From assembly GCF_041206865.1 (NCBI RefSeq), contig NZ_JBGEDP010000001.1, positions 620,001-684,000 of the forward strand: a stretch of DNA of 64,000 nucleotides, given 5' to 3'. The DNA comes from Mycobacterium sp. HUMS_12744610. GTDB taxonomy: Bacteria > Actinomycetota > Actinomycetes > Mycobacteriales > Mycobacteriaceae. Each line of letters begins with the position of its first letter. Position 1 is the first letter of the stretch. The notes beneath the pieces were generated by a model. It was not told the DNA's origin. It did not search any database and saw only the letters and a list, made by a program, of their open reading frames with translations. Positions 45,297-54,765 of the stretch are shown in pieces. The position numbers were made by a program, and so were the translations under genes.

Positions 45297-46046
45297 ATGC
45301 GGTTCGAGAACAAAGTCGCCATCGTCACCGGGTCCGGGGGCGGGATCGGCCAGGCGTACGCCGAGGCGCTGGCCCGCGAGGGCGCCGCGGTCGTGGTGGC
45401 CGACATCAAGGCCGAGGCCGCCGAGGCGGTGGCCAAGCAGATCGTCGCCGACGGCGGCACGGCCCTGGCCGTCGGAGTCGACGTGGCCGACCCCGCCTCG
45501 GCCAAAGCCATGGCCGACCGCACGCTGGCCGAGTTCGGCGGCATCGACTACCTGGTGAACAACGCCGCGATCTTCGGCGGCATGAAACTGGACTTCCTGG
45601 TCACCGTCGACCCCGAGTACTACAAGAGGTTCATGAGCGTGAACCTCGACGGCGCGCTGTGGTGCACCCGCGCGGTGTACAAGAAGATGGCCAAGCGCGG
45701 CGGCGGGGCGATCGTCAACCAGTCGTCCACCGCCGCGTGGCTGTACTCCAACTTCTACGGCCTGGCCAAGGTCGGTATCAACGGCTTGACCCAGCAGCTC
45801 TCGCGGGAGCTGGGCGGCCAGAACATCCGGATCAACGCGATCGCGCCCGGACCGATCGACACCGAGGCCAACCGCACCACCACGCCCCAGGAGATGGTCG
45901 CCGACATCGTCAAGGGTCTTCCGTTGTCGCGCATGGGAACTCCCGAGGACCTCGTGGGGATGTGCCTGTTCCTGCTGTCGGATGAGGCCGCCTGGATCAC
46001 CGGGCAGATCTTCAACGTCGACGGCGGACAGATCATCCGGTCATGA
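45297..46046 (+). CDS. Short-chain dehydrogenase (Rv0769-like)
   Basis: This 249-residue SDR has TGSGGGIGQAYA, VNNAAIFGG, catalytic serine in IVNQSSTAAW, and YGLAKVGI with Tyr and Lys. It follows aldA by 15 nt with a good ribosome site (gaggagcc) and overlaps the next gene by 4 nt. It probably acts with aldA in stepwise oxidation of an alcohol to an acid. Confidence 0.93.
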   Translation: MRFENKVAIVTGSGGGIGQAYAEALAREGAAVVVADIKAEAAEAVAKQIVADGGTALAVGVDVADPASAKAMADRTLAEFGGIDYLVNNAAIFGGMKLDFLVTVDPEYYKRFMSVNLDGALWCTRAVYKKMAKRGGGAIVNQSSTAAWLYSNFYGLAKVGINGLTQQLSRELGGQNIRINAIAPGPIDTEANRTTTPQEMVADIVKGLPLSRMGTPEDLVGMCLFLLSDEAAWITGQIFNVDGGQIIRS

Positions 46047-46903
46047 GCAACGAACTGCGACTCGGCTACATCGGCCTGGGCAACATGGGCGCGCCGATGG
46101 CCACCAAGATGACCGAATGGCCTGGCGGGGTAACGGTTTACGACATCCGGGCGGAGGCGATGACGCCGCTGGCCGAAAAGGGCGCCAGCCTGGCCGACAG
46201 CGTCGGCGACGTCGCCGCCGCCGCCGACATCGTGCACATCACCGTGCTCAACGACGAACAGGTGCGCGAGGTCGTCGGTGAGCTGGCCGGCCACGCGCAG
46301 CCCGGCACGGTCGTCGCGATCCACTCGACGATCAGCGACACCACCGCCGTCGAACTGGCCGCCGCGTACGGACCGCAGGGCATTCACGTCGTCGACGCGC
46401 CCGTGAGCGGCGGGGCCGCCGCCGCGGCCAGGGGCGAGCTCGCCACCATGGTGGGCGCCCAACGCGAGGTGTACGAGCGGATCAAGCCGGCCTTCAAACA
46501 CTGGGCGGCGATGGTGATCCACGCCGGCGAGCCGGGTGCCGGCACGCGGATGAAGCTCGCCCGCAACATGTTGACGTTCACCTCCTACGTCGCGGCCTGT
46601 GAGGCGATGAAACTCGCCGAGGCGGCGGGACTGGATCTGCAGGCGCTGGGCCGGGTGGTGCGTCACACGGACGCGTTGACGGGTGGGCCCGGGGCGATCA
46701 TGGTGCGGGAGAACATGAAAGACCTCGAACCGGACAACTTCCTGTACCAGCCTTTCCTGCACACCCGCGGGCTGGGCGAGAAGGACCTGAGCCTGGCGCT
46801 GGGTCTGGGCGAGGCGGTATCGGTCGACCTGCCCCTGGCCCGGATCGCCTACGAGCGGTTGGCCGCCGGACTCGGGGTACCACACACGGAGGAAGGGTCG
46901 TAA
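46043..46903 (+). CDS. Beta-hydroxyacid dehydrogenase (Rv0770-like)
   Basis: The 286-residue protein begins with the Rossmann motif LGYIGLGNMGAPMATKM. It carries VVDAPVSGGAAAAARGEL (substrate loop) and the lysine region MKLARNMLTFTSY. The family oxidises 3-hydroxyisobutyrate-type acids using NAD(P). It overlaps both neighbours by 4 nt and 1 nt, so it is firmly part of the operon. Confidence 0.93.
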   Translation: MSNELRLGYIGLGNMGAPMATKMTEWPGGVTVYDIRAEAMTPLAEKGASLADSVGDVAAAADIVHITVLNDEQVREVVGELAGHAQPGTVVAIHSTISDTTAVELAAAYGPQGIHVVDAPVSGGAAAAARGELATMVGAQREVYERIKPAFKHWAAMVIHAGEPGAGTRMKLARNMLTFTSYVAACEAMKLAEAAGLDLQALGRVVRHTDALTGGPGAIMVRENMKDLEPDNFLYQPFLHTRGLGEKDLSLALGLGEAVSVDLPLARIAYERLAAGLGVPHTEEGS

Positions 46904-47340
46904 TGGACGAATTGCGCCGCAAGGGCCTCGAGAAGATGAACGAGGTCTACGGCTGGGAGATGCCCAACATCGAGGGTGACCCGTACTTCGACCTGACCGT
47001 CGACCACCTGTTCGGCAGCATCTGGACGCGCCCGGGGCTGTCGATGCGCGACAAGCGGATCATGACGCTGACGGCGGTGACCGCGGTCGGAAGTCGCGAC
47101 CTGGCCGAGATCCAGATCAACGCCGCGCTGCTCAACGAGGAACTCACCGAGGACGAACTCAAAGAGATGGCCGTGTTTCTCACCCACTACCTCGGCTTCC
47201 CGCTGGGCTCGGCGTTCAACGGCGCCGTCAGCACCGTGGTGGCCAAGCGCAAGAAGGCCGCCGCCAAGGGCGGCGGCGAGGACAAGAAGGCCAACGTGGA
47301 CGCCGCGCTGAAGATGCACTCGGGCGAATCCGGCGGCTAG
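46903..47340 (+). CDS. Carboxymuconolactone decarboxylase-family protein (Rv0771-like)
   Basis: This 145-residue all-helical protein of the CMD/AhpD-like family includes IWTRPGLSMRDKRIMTLTAV, EIQINAALLNEELTEDELKE and HYLGFPLGSAFN. The CxxC of peroxidase-type AhpD is missing, so a peroxidase role is unlikely. A lysine-rich tail follows. It starts on the last base of the preceding stop codon (TAATG), which indicates coupling. Confidence 0.9.
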   Translation: MDELRRKGLEKMNEVYGWEMPNIEGDPYFDLTVDHLFGSIWTRPGLSMRDKRIMTLTAVTAVGSRDLAEIQINAALLNEELTEDELKEMAVFLTHYLGFPLGSAFNGAVSTVVAKRKKAAAKGGGEDKKANVDAALKMHSGESGG

Positions 47341-47364
47341 GACGGCCGGGGTAACGTCACCGCC

Positions 47365-47853
47365 ATGACTGTCACCGACATCGCCCTGACCACCCTCGAC
47401 GGGCGCCAGACATCGCTGGCCGACTACGCCGACCGCGCGGTGCTGGTGGTCAACGTCGCGTCCAAATGCGGGCTGACCCCGCAGTACAGCGCGCTGGAAA
47501 GGCTCGCGCGGGACTACGCCGAGCGCGGTCTGACGGTGATCGGGGTGCCCTGCAACCAGTTCATGGGCCAGGAGCCCGGCACCGCCGAGGAGATTCAGAC
47601 CTTCTGCTCCACGAATTACGGTGTGACGTTCCCGCTGATGGCCAAGACCGAGGTCAACGGGCCGGACCGGCATCCGCTGTACGCGGAGCTGACCAAGACG
47701 CCCGACGCCGCCGGCGAAGCCGGTGACGTGCAATGGAACTTCGAGAAGTTCCTCATCGCCCCCGGCGGGGCGGTGGTGAGACGCTTCCGGCCACGCACGG
47801 AGCCCGATGCGCCGGAGCTCGTCGAGGCCATCGAGGCCGTACTGCCGAGGTAG
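47365..47853 (+). CDS. Glutathione-peroxidase-family thiol peroxidase
   Basis: This 162-residue thioredoxin-fold peroxidase has the peroxidatic cysteine near residue 35 in VNVASKCGLTPQY, the GVPCNQFMGQEPG motif with Gln, and WNFEKFLIAPGG with Trp and Asn of the active site. Cysteine replaces selenocysteine. In actinobacteria the reductant is probably thioredoxin or mycothiol, not glutathione. It is not part of the H37Rv order between Rv0771 and purD as I recall it. It ends 38 nt before purD. Confidence 0.92.
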   Translation: MTVTDIALTTLDGRQTSLADYADRAVLVVNVASKCGLTPQYSALERLARDYAERGLTVIGVPCNQFMGQEPGTAEEIQTFCSTNYGVTFPLMAKTEVNGPDRHPLYAELTKTPDAAGEAGDVQWNFEKFLIAPGGAVVRRFRPRTEPDAPELVEAIEAVLPR

Positions 47854-47891
47854 CCGATCGCCTGCCGGCCGGCCCGCTAGAGTGACGAGTC

Positions 47892-49160
47892 GTGCGCGTC
47901 CTGGTGATCGGTTCCGGTGCCCGTGAACATGCGCTGCTGCTGGCGCTGCAGAGAGATCCAGAGGTCACCGGGCTGGCCGTCGCTCCGGGCAACGCCGGCA
48001 CGGCCCGGATCGCCGAGCAGCACGACGTCGACGTCACCTCCAACGACGACGTCGTCGCCCTGGCGCGCGCCGTCCGCGCCGACCTGGTCGTCGTCGGCCC
48101 CGAGGTTCCGCTGGTGCTGGGGGTGGCCGACGCCCTGCGCGCCGCCGGCATCGTGTGCTTCGGGCCCAGCCGGGACGCCGCCCGCATCGAAGGCTCCAAG
48201 GCGTTCGCCAAGGACGTGATGGCCGCGGCGGGCGTGCGCACCGCGGCCAGTGAAATCGTCGATACCCCAGCGCGTCTGGATGCCGCGCTGGACAGGTTCG
48301 GACCGCCGGCCGGCGACCCCGCCTGGGTGGTCAAAGACGACCGCCTGGCCGCCGGCAAGGGTGTGGTGGTGACCGCGGACCGCGAGGTTGCGCGTGCCTA
48401 CGCTGCCTCGTTGCTGGAGGCCGGCCACCCGGTGTTGCTCGAGTCGTTCCTGGACGGGCCCGAGGTGTCGCTGTTCTGCGTCGTCGACGGCCGGACCGTG
48501 GTGCCGTTGTTGCCGGCGCAGGACTTCAAGCGGGCCGGCGACGGCGACACCGGACCCAACACGGGCGGGATGGGCGCCTACGCGCCGGTGCCGTGGCTGC
48601 CCGACGACGTGTACCGGGACGTGGTCGCCAACATCGTCGAACCCGTTGCGGCGGAACTGGTCCGGCGGGGAAGCCCGTTCTGCGGGTTGCTGTACGCCGG
48701 GCTGGCGATCACCGCGAAAGGTCCTGCGGTGGTCGAATTCAATTGCCGCTTCGGCGATCCGGAAACCCAGGCCGTGCTGGCGCTGCTGGAGTCGCCGCTG
48801 GGGCAGCTGCTCTACGCCGCCGGCAGCGGCGCGCTGGCCGGCTTCGGCGAGCTGCGCTGGCGTGCCGGGGCGGCGGTCGCGGTGGTGCTGGCCGCGGAGA
48901 ACTATCCCGGGCGACCGCGGGTCGGTGACGTCGTCGTCGGCTCGGAAGCCGACGGGGTGCTGCACGCCGGGACGGCACGCCGCGACGACGGCGCGATCGT
49001 CTCGTCGGGCGGGCGGGTGCTGTCGGTGGTGGGCACCGGCGCCGACCTGTCGGCCGCCCGAGCCAATGCCTACGACATCCTGCGTTCGATCCGGCTGCCG
49101 GGCAGCCACTTTCGCAGCGACATCGCGCTGCTGGCGTCCGAAGGCAAGATCCGCGTCTAG
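47892..49160 (+). CDS. purD: Phosphoribosylamine-glycine ligase PurD
   Basis: The 422-residue ATP-grasp enzyme catalyses the second step of purine synthesis. It has the N-terminal [17 protein letters not shown], the ATP-grasp segments [18 protein letters not shown] and [18 protein letters not shown], the [20 protein letters not shown] motif, and [12 protein letters not shown] for metal binding. The start is GTG at 47892. Length is normal. Confidence 0.96.
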   Translation: MRVLVIGSGAREHALLLALQRDPEVTGLAVAPGNAGTARIAEQHDVDVTSNDDVVALARAVRADLVVVGPEVPLVLGVADALRAAGIVCFGPSRDAARIEGSKAFAKDVMAAAGVRTAASEIVDTPARLDAALDRFGPPAGDPAWVVKDDRLAAGKGVVVTADREVARAYAASLLEAGHPVLLESFLDGPEVSLFCVVDGRTVVPLLPAQDFKRAGDGDTGPNTGGMGAYAPVPWLPDDVYRDVVANIVEPVAAELVRRGSPFCGLLYAGLAITAKGPAVVEFNCRFGDPETQAVLALLESPLGQLLYAAGSGALAGFGELRWRAGAAVAVVLAAENYPGRPRVGDVVVGSEADGVLHAGTARRDDGAIVSSGGRVLSVVGTGADLSAARANAYDILRSIRLPGSHFRSDIALLASEGKIRV

Positions 49161-50740
49161 AAACCGGCGGCCTGGCCGTCGCGGCGCGGGTCGCTGGCCG
49201 CGAGATACCCGTCGCCCAGGCGCCAGATCGCTTGGCAGCTGCCGAACTGGTTGTAGTCCCCGACGGTGACCAGGTCGTGGCCGCGCCGGCGCAGCCCGTC
49301 CAGCGTGGCCGGCGGGAAACCGGGTTCGCAGCTGACCTGCATGCCGTCCACCCACCGGAACCGGGGGCCGTCGCAGGCCGCCTGCGGGTTCTGGCCGTGG
49401 TCGGCGATCCGCACCATCACCTGCACGTGGCCCTGGGGCTGCATCGTGCCGCCCATCACCCCGAAGCTCATCACCGGCGAGCCGTCCCTGGTGACAAAGC
49501 CCGGGATGATGGTGTGGTAGGGGCGCTTACGCGGCCCGACCCGGTTCGGATGCCCCGGCGTCGCAACGAAGTTCGCGCCTCGATTCTGCAGCGAGATCCC
49601 GGTGCCCGGCACCACCACGCCCGAGCCGAAGCCCATGTAGTTCGACTGGATCATCGACACCATCGCCCCGGCGGCGTCGGCGGCGGTCAGGTACACGGTG
49701 CCCCCGCCCGGGGTGCCCGCGGCCGCCGGCGCGGCCCGGTTCCGGTCGATCAGCGCGGCGCGCTGCCGCAGGTAGTCCCTGTCCAGCAGGTGCTGCGGGC
49801 CGACCGGCATGTGCTCGACGTCGGCGACGTAGGCCTGGGCGTCGGCGAAAGCCAGTTTCACCGCTTCGATCTGCAGGTGCACGCTGTCGGCGGAATCCGC
49901 CGGCAGCGAGGCCATGTCGAAATGCTCGAGGATGCCCAGCGCGATCAGCGCCACGACGCCCTGGCCGTTGGGCGGGATCTCGTGGACGGTGTACCCGCGG
50001 TAGGGGGCGTCGATCGTGCCGACCCAGTCGGCGCGGTGCGCGGCCAGATCGTCGGCGCGCAGGGCGCCGCCGTTGGCCGACGCGTGCGCCTCGAGGCGGG
50101 CGGCCAGTTCACCGCGGTAGAACGCCTCGCCGCGGGTGTCGGCGATCTTCTCCAGCGTGGCCGCGTGGGCGGGCAGCCGAAACAGCTCACCGGCGGCGGG
50201 TGCGCGCCCGCCCGGCGCGAACGTCTCGGCGAAGCCGGGCTGGTCGGCGAACAGCGGCACCTGCGCCGCCCATTGGTCGGCGATGGTCGGTGAGACCAGA
50301 AACCCGTTGCGGGCGTAGGAGATCGCGGGCCCGAAGAGGCGCTCGAACGGGAGCCTGCCGAAGCGGGCGTGCAGTTCGGCCCAGGCCGACACCGCGCCGG
50401 GGACGGTCACCGAGTTCCAGCCGAGCGCAGGAACGGCGTTGCCGCCGAAGTACTCCGGTGTCCAGGTCCCGGGTGAGCGGCCCGACGCGTTGAGCCCGTG
50501 CATCCGCTCGCCGTCCCAGACGATCGCGAAGGCGTCCGAGCCGATGCCGTTGGACACCGGCTCCACGACGGTGAGGGTGATCGCGGCGGCAACCGCGGCG
50601 TCCACCGCGCTGCCGCCCTCGGCGAGCATGCGCAGGCCCGCCTGGGCGGCCAGCGGTTGGGAGGTGCACACCACGTTGTGCGCCAGCACGGGCTTGCGCG
50701 GCCAGGCGTACGGGAAGCTCCAGTCGAAAGGCGCGGTCAC
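49157..50740 (-). CDS. ggtA: Gamma-glutamyltransferase-family protein GgtA
   Basis: This is a 527-residue Ntn-hydrolase of the gamma-glutamyltranspeptidase family. The large-subunit part includes [20 protein letters not shown] and [15 protein letters not shown]. The autoprocessing site is [19 protein letters not shown], with the catalytic threonine at the start of the small subunit. The downstream [12 protein letters not shown] motif is present. The GTG at 50740 gives a family-like N-terminus ([14 protein letters not shown]); the ribosome site is weak. No signal peptide is visible, so it is probably cytosolic or exported differently. Confidence 0.9.
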   Translation of the reverse strand: MTAPFDWSFPYAWPRKPVLAHNVVCTSQPLAAQAGLRMLAEGGSAVDAAVAAAITLTVVEPVSNGIGSDAFAIVWDGERMHGLNASGRSPGTWTPEYFGGNAVPALGWNSVTVPGAVSAWAELHARFGRLPFERLFGPAISYARNGFLVSPTIADQWAAQVPLFADQPGFAETFAPGGRAPAAGELFRLPAHAATLEKIADTRGEAFYRGELAARLEAHASANGGALRADDLAAHRADWVGTIDAPYRGYTVHEIPPNGQGVVALIALGILEHFDMASLPADSADSVHLQIEAVKLAFADAQAYVADVEHMPVGPQHLLDRDYLRQRAALIDRNRAAPAAAGTPGGGTVYLTAADAAGAMVSMIQSNYMGFGSGVVVPGTGISLQNRGANFVATPGHPNRVGPRKRPYHTIIPGFVTRDGSPVMSFGVMGGTMQPQGHVQVMVRIADHGQNPQAACDGPRFRWVDGMQVSCEPGFPPATLDGLRRRGHDLVTVGDYNQFGSCQAIWRLGDGYLAASDPRRDGQAAGF

Positions 50741-50769
50741 CTTCGCGAGGGTAACGCTCGGGGGAGGCG

Positions 50770-51687
50770 TCAGCCCGTCAGCAGCGGCGCGAGCCAGGTC
50801 AGTTCGGCGGGCAGTTGCGAGCTCCAGTACGCCCCGTTGTGCCCGCCGGGGGAGAAGCCGCCCGCCGGCGGGTTGGGCAGTTGAGCGACGAACTGTTTGG
50901 TCGCGGCGTAGAAGGGGTCGCTGTCGCCGCAGTCCACCCGGATCGGGATGGACCCGAGCGCCGGCATGCCGAAGACCGAGTTGGCCGCGAAGTCGGCGGG
51001 CCCGTCGAACGCTCCGGGTGCGGCCGCCCCCGGAGACAGCCATAGGGCGGGGCTCACCGCGCAGATCGCCGCGGTGCGTGCGGGGCCCAGCCGGCCGCCG
51101 AGCAGCAAGGCGCCGTAGCCACCCATCGACCAGCCCAGGAACGCCACCCGGGAGGTGTCCAGGCTCTGGGTGCTCAGCATCGGGATCAGCTCGTCGAGCA
51201 CCATGGCTCCGCTGTCCTCGCCGGACGCCCTCTTGTGCCAGTAGCCGCCCCCGCCGTCGACGGCGACCACCGCAAACGGCGGCAATCCGGCGTCGACGGC
51301 CTGGGCCAGCCCCTGCTCGACGCCGCCGGCCATCACGGTGGCCGCGTCGCTGCCCTTGCCGTGCAGCGCGATCACCGGCCGCAGCGGCCTGGTCTGGCCG
51401 GGCGGGCGGGCTATCGCCCAGTTGGTGGTGACGCCGCCGCGCGCCGCCGATACGAAGGAGCCCGTGACCATGGTGGGGGCGGGCTGGCTCGGGGGGGCGG
51501 GTTCGCGGGGCGTGGCCGGCGCCATCGGCGGGCCGGTTCTGGAGACCGAAGCGGGGACCGGCATGGCGTGGGACGGGCGGGGCTTGAGCACGATATCGAG
51601 CGCATATGCACCCACCGCGCCGACGGCGGCGCCGGCCCCGAGGCCCAGCACGGCGCGGCGGCTCAAGTCGGGCATGCGGGCCATCAT
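50770..51687 (-). CDS. Exported esterase-type alpha/beta hydrolase (Rv0774c-like)
   Basis: The roughly 305-residue esterase has a Tat-like N-terminus (LSRRAVLGLGAGAAVGAVG) and a Pro-rich linker. The hydrolase domain has PVIALHGKGSDA, the nucleophile elbow AFLGWSMGGYGAL and a C-terminal SPGGHNGAYW histidine. It resembles mycolyl-esterase/antigen-85-like D-esterase folds. Start codons at 51687, 51684 and 51675 are all possible. It is divergent from the TetR gene. Confidence 0.87.
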   Translation of the reverse strand: MMARMPDLSRRAVLGLGAGAAVGAVGAYALDIVLKPRPSHAMPVPASVSRTGPPMAPATPREPAPPSQPAPTMVTGSFVSAARGGVTTNWAIARPPGQTRPLRPVIALHGKGSDAATVMAGGVEQGLAQAVDAGLPPFAVVAVDGGGGYWHKRASGEDSGAMVLDELIPMLSTQSLDTSRVAFLGWSMGGYGALLLGGRLGPARTAAICAVSPALWLSPGAAAPGAFDGPADFAANSVFGMPALGSIPIRVDCGDSDPFYAATKQFVAQLPNPPAGGFSPGGHNGAYWSSQLPAELTWLAPLLTG

Positions 51688-51760
51688 GCCATGTTCGTTC
51701 GGTGGACCGTTTGGTGAAAATGGCAATGCAGTACCACTTTGACTGGCACGATGGCTACTC

Positions 51761-52378
51761 GTGACCGCAGCAGTTACTCCCAAAGGAGAGCGTCGACGGT
51801 ATGCGCTGGTGAGCGCTGCCGCCGAGTTGCTTGCGGAGGGCGGGTTCGAGGCGGTGCGGCACCGGGCGGTCGCCAGGCGCGCCGGCCTGCCGCTGGCCTC
51901 GACCACGTACTACTTCTCCTCGCTCGACGATCTGATCGCACGCGCCGTCGAGCACATCGGGATGATCGAGGTGGCGCAGCTGCGCGCCCGGGTCGCCGCG
52001 CTGTCCCGGCGCCGCCGGGGACCCGAAACCACCGCCGAGGTGCTGGTAGACCTGCTGGTGGGGGACGTTTCCGGGCCGGGACTCACCGATCAGCTGATTT
52101 CGCGGTACGAGCGGCACATCGCCTGCACTCGGCTGTCGGCGTTGCGGGAGACCATGCGCCGCAGCCTGCGGCAGCGCGCCGAGGCCGTCGCCGAGGCGCT
52201 CGAGCGGTCGGGCCGCTCCGTCCACATCGAACTGGTGTGCACCCTGATCTGTGCCGTCGACGGGTCTGTTGTCTCGGCCCTGGTGGAAGGTCGCGACCCC
52301 CGGTCTGCGGCGCTGGACACGGTGGTCGACCTCATCGACGTCCTTGCGCCCATCGACCAGCGACCCGTCCGGATCTGA
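51761..52378 (+). CDS. TetR-family regulator (Rv0775-like)
   Basis: This 205-residue protein has an HTH at about residues 30-60 (FEAVRHRAVARRAGLPLAST, then YYFSSLDDLI) and a helical C-terminal ligand domain. It starts with GTG at 51761 and faces the esterase gene across 73 bp, so the shared intergenic region is a likely binding site. The ligand is unknown. Confidence 0.9.
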   Translation: MTAAVTPKGERRRYALVSAAAELLAEGGFEAVRHRAVARRAGLPLASTTYYFSSLDDLIARAVEHIGMIEVAQLRARVAALSRRRRGPETTAEVLVDLLVGDVSGPGLTDQLISRYERHIACTRLSALRETMRRSLRQRAEAVAEALERSGRSVHIELVCTLICAVDGSVVSALVEGRDPRSAALDTVVDLIDVLAPIDQRPVRI

Positions 52379-52416
52379 CTTCGTCACAACGAGCACGGCG
52401 GCGCCGCGCGCCATAT

Positions 52417-52438
52417 CGCGTAGTACTCGCGTAGTACT
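52417..52438 (+). repeat. 11-bp tandem direct repeat in the permease promoter
   Basis: CGCGTAGTACT occurs twice in perfect tandem at 52417-52427 and 52428-52438. Each contains the palindrome AGTACT, and the spacing equals one helical turn. It lies 66-87 bp before the permease start, suitable for a regulator. Confidence 0.8.
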
Positions 52439-52503
52439 GAAGTGTGTTTAGACCGCTCTGGCAGCGTGGTAGGAACTCCAAAGCCGACTTCCGGGGAGGA
52501 ACC

Positions 52504-53919
52504 ATGGACGGGGCAGACACCGGCGAGTCTCGCCTGCATCGGGTCATGGGGCCGGGCGTGCTGCTGTTGTTCATCGTCGGTGACATGCTGGGCACCGGAA
52601 TCTACGCGCTGATCGGGGACGTGGGAGCCGAGGTCGGCGGTGCGGCATGGGTTCCATTCCTGCTGGCCTTCGTCATCGCAACCGTGACCGCCTGCAGCTA
52701 CCTGGAGCTGGTGACCAAATATCCCCGGGCCGCCGGCACCGCGCTGTACGTGCACAAGGCGTTCGGCAACCGGTTCGTCACCTTCATGGTCGCGTTCCTG
52801 GTGATGTGCGCCGGCATCACGGGGGCGGCGACCGCATCGAGGTTCTTCGGGTCCAACTTCATCGTCGCGTTCAAACTCTTCTGGGGGACCAAGGGCGTGG
52901 TCGTCGTCGCCATGCTGTTCATGGTGGCGCTGGCGGTGGTGAACCTGCGCGGCATGCAGGAGAGCGCGAAGCTCAACGTGGTGCTCACCCTCATCGAGAT
53001 CACCGGGCTGGTAATGGTGATCGTCGTCGGGCTGTGGGCGTCGGTCAGGGGCGGCCACGCCCACTACTCGCGGGTGATCGCGTTCAACGTCGGCGACAAG
53101 AACCTGTTCGTCGCCCTGACCGCCGCGACTTCGCTGGCGTTCTTCGCGATGGCCGGATTCGAGGACTCGGTGAACATGGCCGAAGAGACCAAGGACCCGG
53201 TCAGGACGTTCCCGAAGGTGTTGTTGTCCGGCCTGAGCATCGCGGCGGTCATCTACACGCTGGTCGCGATCGTCTCCGTCGCGGTGGTGCCGGTGAAGGC
53301 GCTCGCGGCCAGCGACACGCCGCTCGTCGACGTGGTCCAGGCGGCGGCGCCCGCGTTGCCGACCAAGATCATCCTGCCGTTCATCTCGATGGTCGCGGTG
53401 TCCAACACCGCGCTGCTCGGCATGCTGATGGCCAGCCGGCTCATCTACGGGATGGCGCGCGAAGGCGTGCTGCCGTCGTTTCTGGGTGCGGTCAGTCCGA
53501 CCCGCCGGTCGCCGTGGGTCGCCGTGCTGTTCACGACGGCGATCGCGTTGGGGCTGATCCTCTATGTGACCGCCTTCGCGAACAGGGACGCGATCTCGGT
53601 GCTCAGCGGCACCACGTCGTTGCTGCTGCTGGCGGTGTTCACCATGGTCAACATCGCGGTGCTGGTGCTGCGCCGCGACACCTCGACGGCCGGGCGGCCC
53701 CACTTCAGGACGCCGACCCCGCTGCCGGTCATCGGCTTCCTGTCGTCGGTGCTGCTGCTGATGCCCTTCTTCGGCCGTCCCGTGCAGCAGTACGTGCTGG
53801 CCGCGATCATGATCTCCAGCGGGGTGGTGATCGCGCTGGTCAGCCGCCTGGTCAGCCGGCGCTGGGAGAAGCGGCGCGCGGGCGCCGAGCCGTCGCCGGT
53901 GTTGTCCGACACCCGCTGA
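52504..53919 (+). CDS. APC-family amino-acid permease
   Basis: The 471-residue membrane protein has about twelve helices. The N-terminal VLLLFIVGDMLGTGIYALIG is the conserved first helix, with the unwound GxG of APC transporters. FAMAGFEDSVNMAEETKDP matches the segment after helix 6. The start at 52504 follows a strong ribosome site (ggggagg). It sits between the TetR gene and a convergent DUF429 gene and is not in the remembered H37Rv order. Confidence 0.92.
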   Translation: MDGADTGESRLHRVMGPGVLLLFIVGDMLGTGIYALIGDVGAEVGGAAWVPFLLAFVIATVTACSYLELVTKYPRAAGTALYVHKAFGNRFVTFMVAFLVMCAGITGAATASRFFGSNFIVAFKLFWGTKGVVVVAMLFMVALAVVNLRGMQESAKLNVVLTLIEITGLVMVIVVGLWASVRGGHAHYSRVIAFNVGDKNLFVALTAATSLAFFAMAGFEDSVNMAEETKDPVRTFPKVLLSGLSIAAVIYTLVAIVSVAVVPVKALAASDTPLVDVVQAAAPALPTKIILPFISMVAVSNTALLGMLMASRLIYGMAREGVLPSFLGAVSPTRRSPWVAVLFTTAIALGLILYVTAFANRDAISVLSGTTSLLLLAVFTMVNIAVLVLRRDTSTAGRPHFRTPTPLPVIGFLSSVLLLMPFFGRPVQQYVLAAIMISSGVVIALVSRLVSRRWEKRRAGAEPSPVLSDTR

Positions 53920-54654
53920 CTATGGCAGCGACGGGGTGAGGATGCACCCGGTGGCGACGTCGCCGTAGATCGTGACAGCGTCCGGGCGCCGGTGGCTGTA
54001 CAGCGCCACATAGGCGCACACGACGGCATCGACCGGATCCTCGGCGCGGCGCAGGTCGCTTTTGCGTCGCGCGGCGAGGACCTGCGCGCGCAGCGCGGTC
54101 CACCCGTCGTGGCCGGCCACGCGCATCGGCACCGCGGCGTCCGCGAGGCCCTCGATGCCGTCCATCAACAGCAGCAACTCGGCTTTGAGGCCATCGAGGT
54201 CGCGGCCGGGCTTAGCCTTGTACTTGAGGGTGCGCGCCAGTCGGAACAACACCACCGTCGCCGGGTGCGGGTAGACCTCGATGGCGCGCCGCCCGGCCGG
54301 CGACCACGGGTCCATGTCGAGATCGAGCGCCCCGGCCAGCCGCGCGCCGCGCGGGCCGTCGGCGAACTCCGGTTTGGCGGTGTTGGACGGATGGGCGCCG
54401 GCTTCGAACCGGCGGAAGTCGCGGTTGAGCGCCGCCTCGGCCGGCCGCTGTCCGGCGGGGTTGGTCACCACCAGCGGGGCGTCGAAGGCGACCAGGCAGT
54501 CGCCCTGCACGTACGGGTGCAACGCGGCGAGGATCGCGGCGTCGTCGCGGACGGTGCCGACGTGCACCAGGCGGCCCCGCGCGTCGACGACCGCGACGCC
54601 GGTCGGGTTGCGCCCGGCCCAGGCCAGGTCCACACCCGCGAAGTACACCCGCAC
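53920..54654 (-). CDS. DUF429-family protein (Rv0776c-like)
   Basis: The 244-residue protein belongs to the DUF429 RNase-H-like fold, with FAGVDLAWAGRNPTGVAVVD at the start, CLVAFDAPLVVTNPAGQRPAE, and EDPVDAVVCAYVAL at the end; the conserved Asp residues in these segments fit a nuclease-like metal site. Activity is unproven. GTG at 54654 is the best start (GTG at 54648 is an alternative). It is divergent from purB with about 110 bp between the starts. Confidence 0.82.
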   Translation of the reverse strand: MRVYFAGVDLAWAGRNPTGVAVVDARGRLVHVGTVRDDAAILAALHPYVQGDCLVAFDAPLVVTNPAGQRPAEAALNRDFRRFEAGAHPSNTAKPEFADGPRGARLAGALDLDMDPWSPAGRRAIEVYPHPATVVLFRLARTLKYKAKPGRDLDGLKAELLLLMDGIEGLADAAVPMRVAGHDGWTALRAQVLAARRKSDLRRAEDPVDAVVCAYVALYSHRRPDAVTIYGDVATGCILTPSLP

Positions 54655-54765
54655 AGGGTAGGGCGTGCGGGGGCGGACCGGCGGGCCTGCGCGGCACGTT
54701 CGGTGCTCGGCTCGCGGGGCAGAGCCGGCCCGCCGCCGCCGCGCCCGACCGTAAGCTGTGTGCTT

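Noticed and set aside
51688..51760. Short CGGT-GG-ACCG palindrome between the esterase and TetR genes as an operator
   Set aside because: The arms are only 4 bp and no second copy was found, so it was too weak to list.
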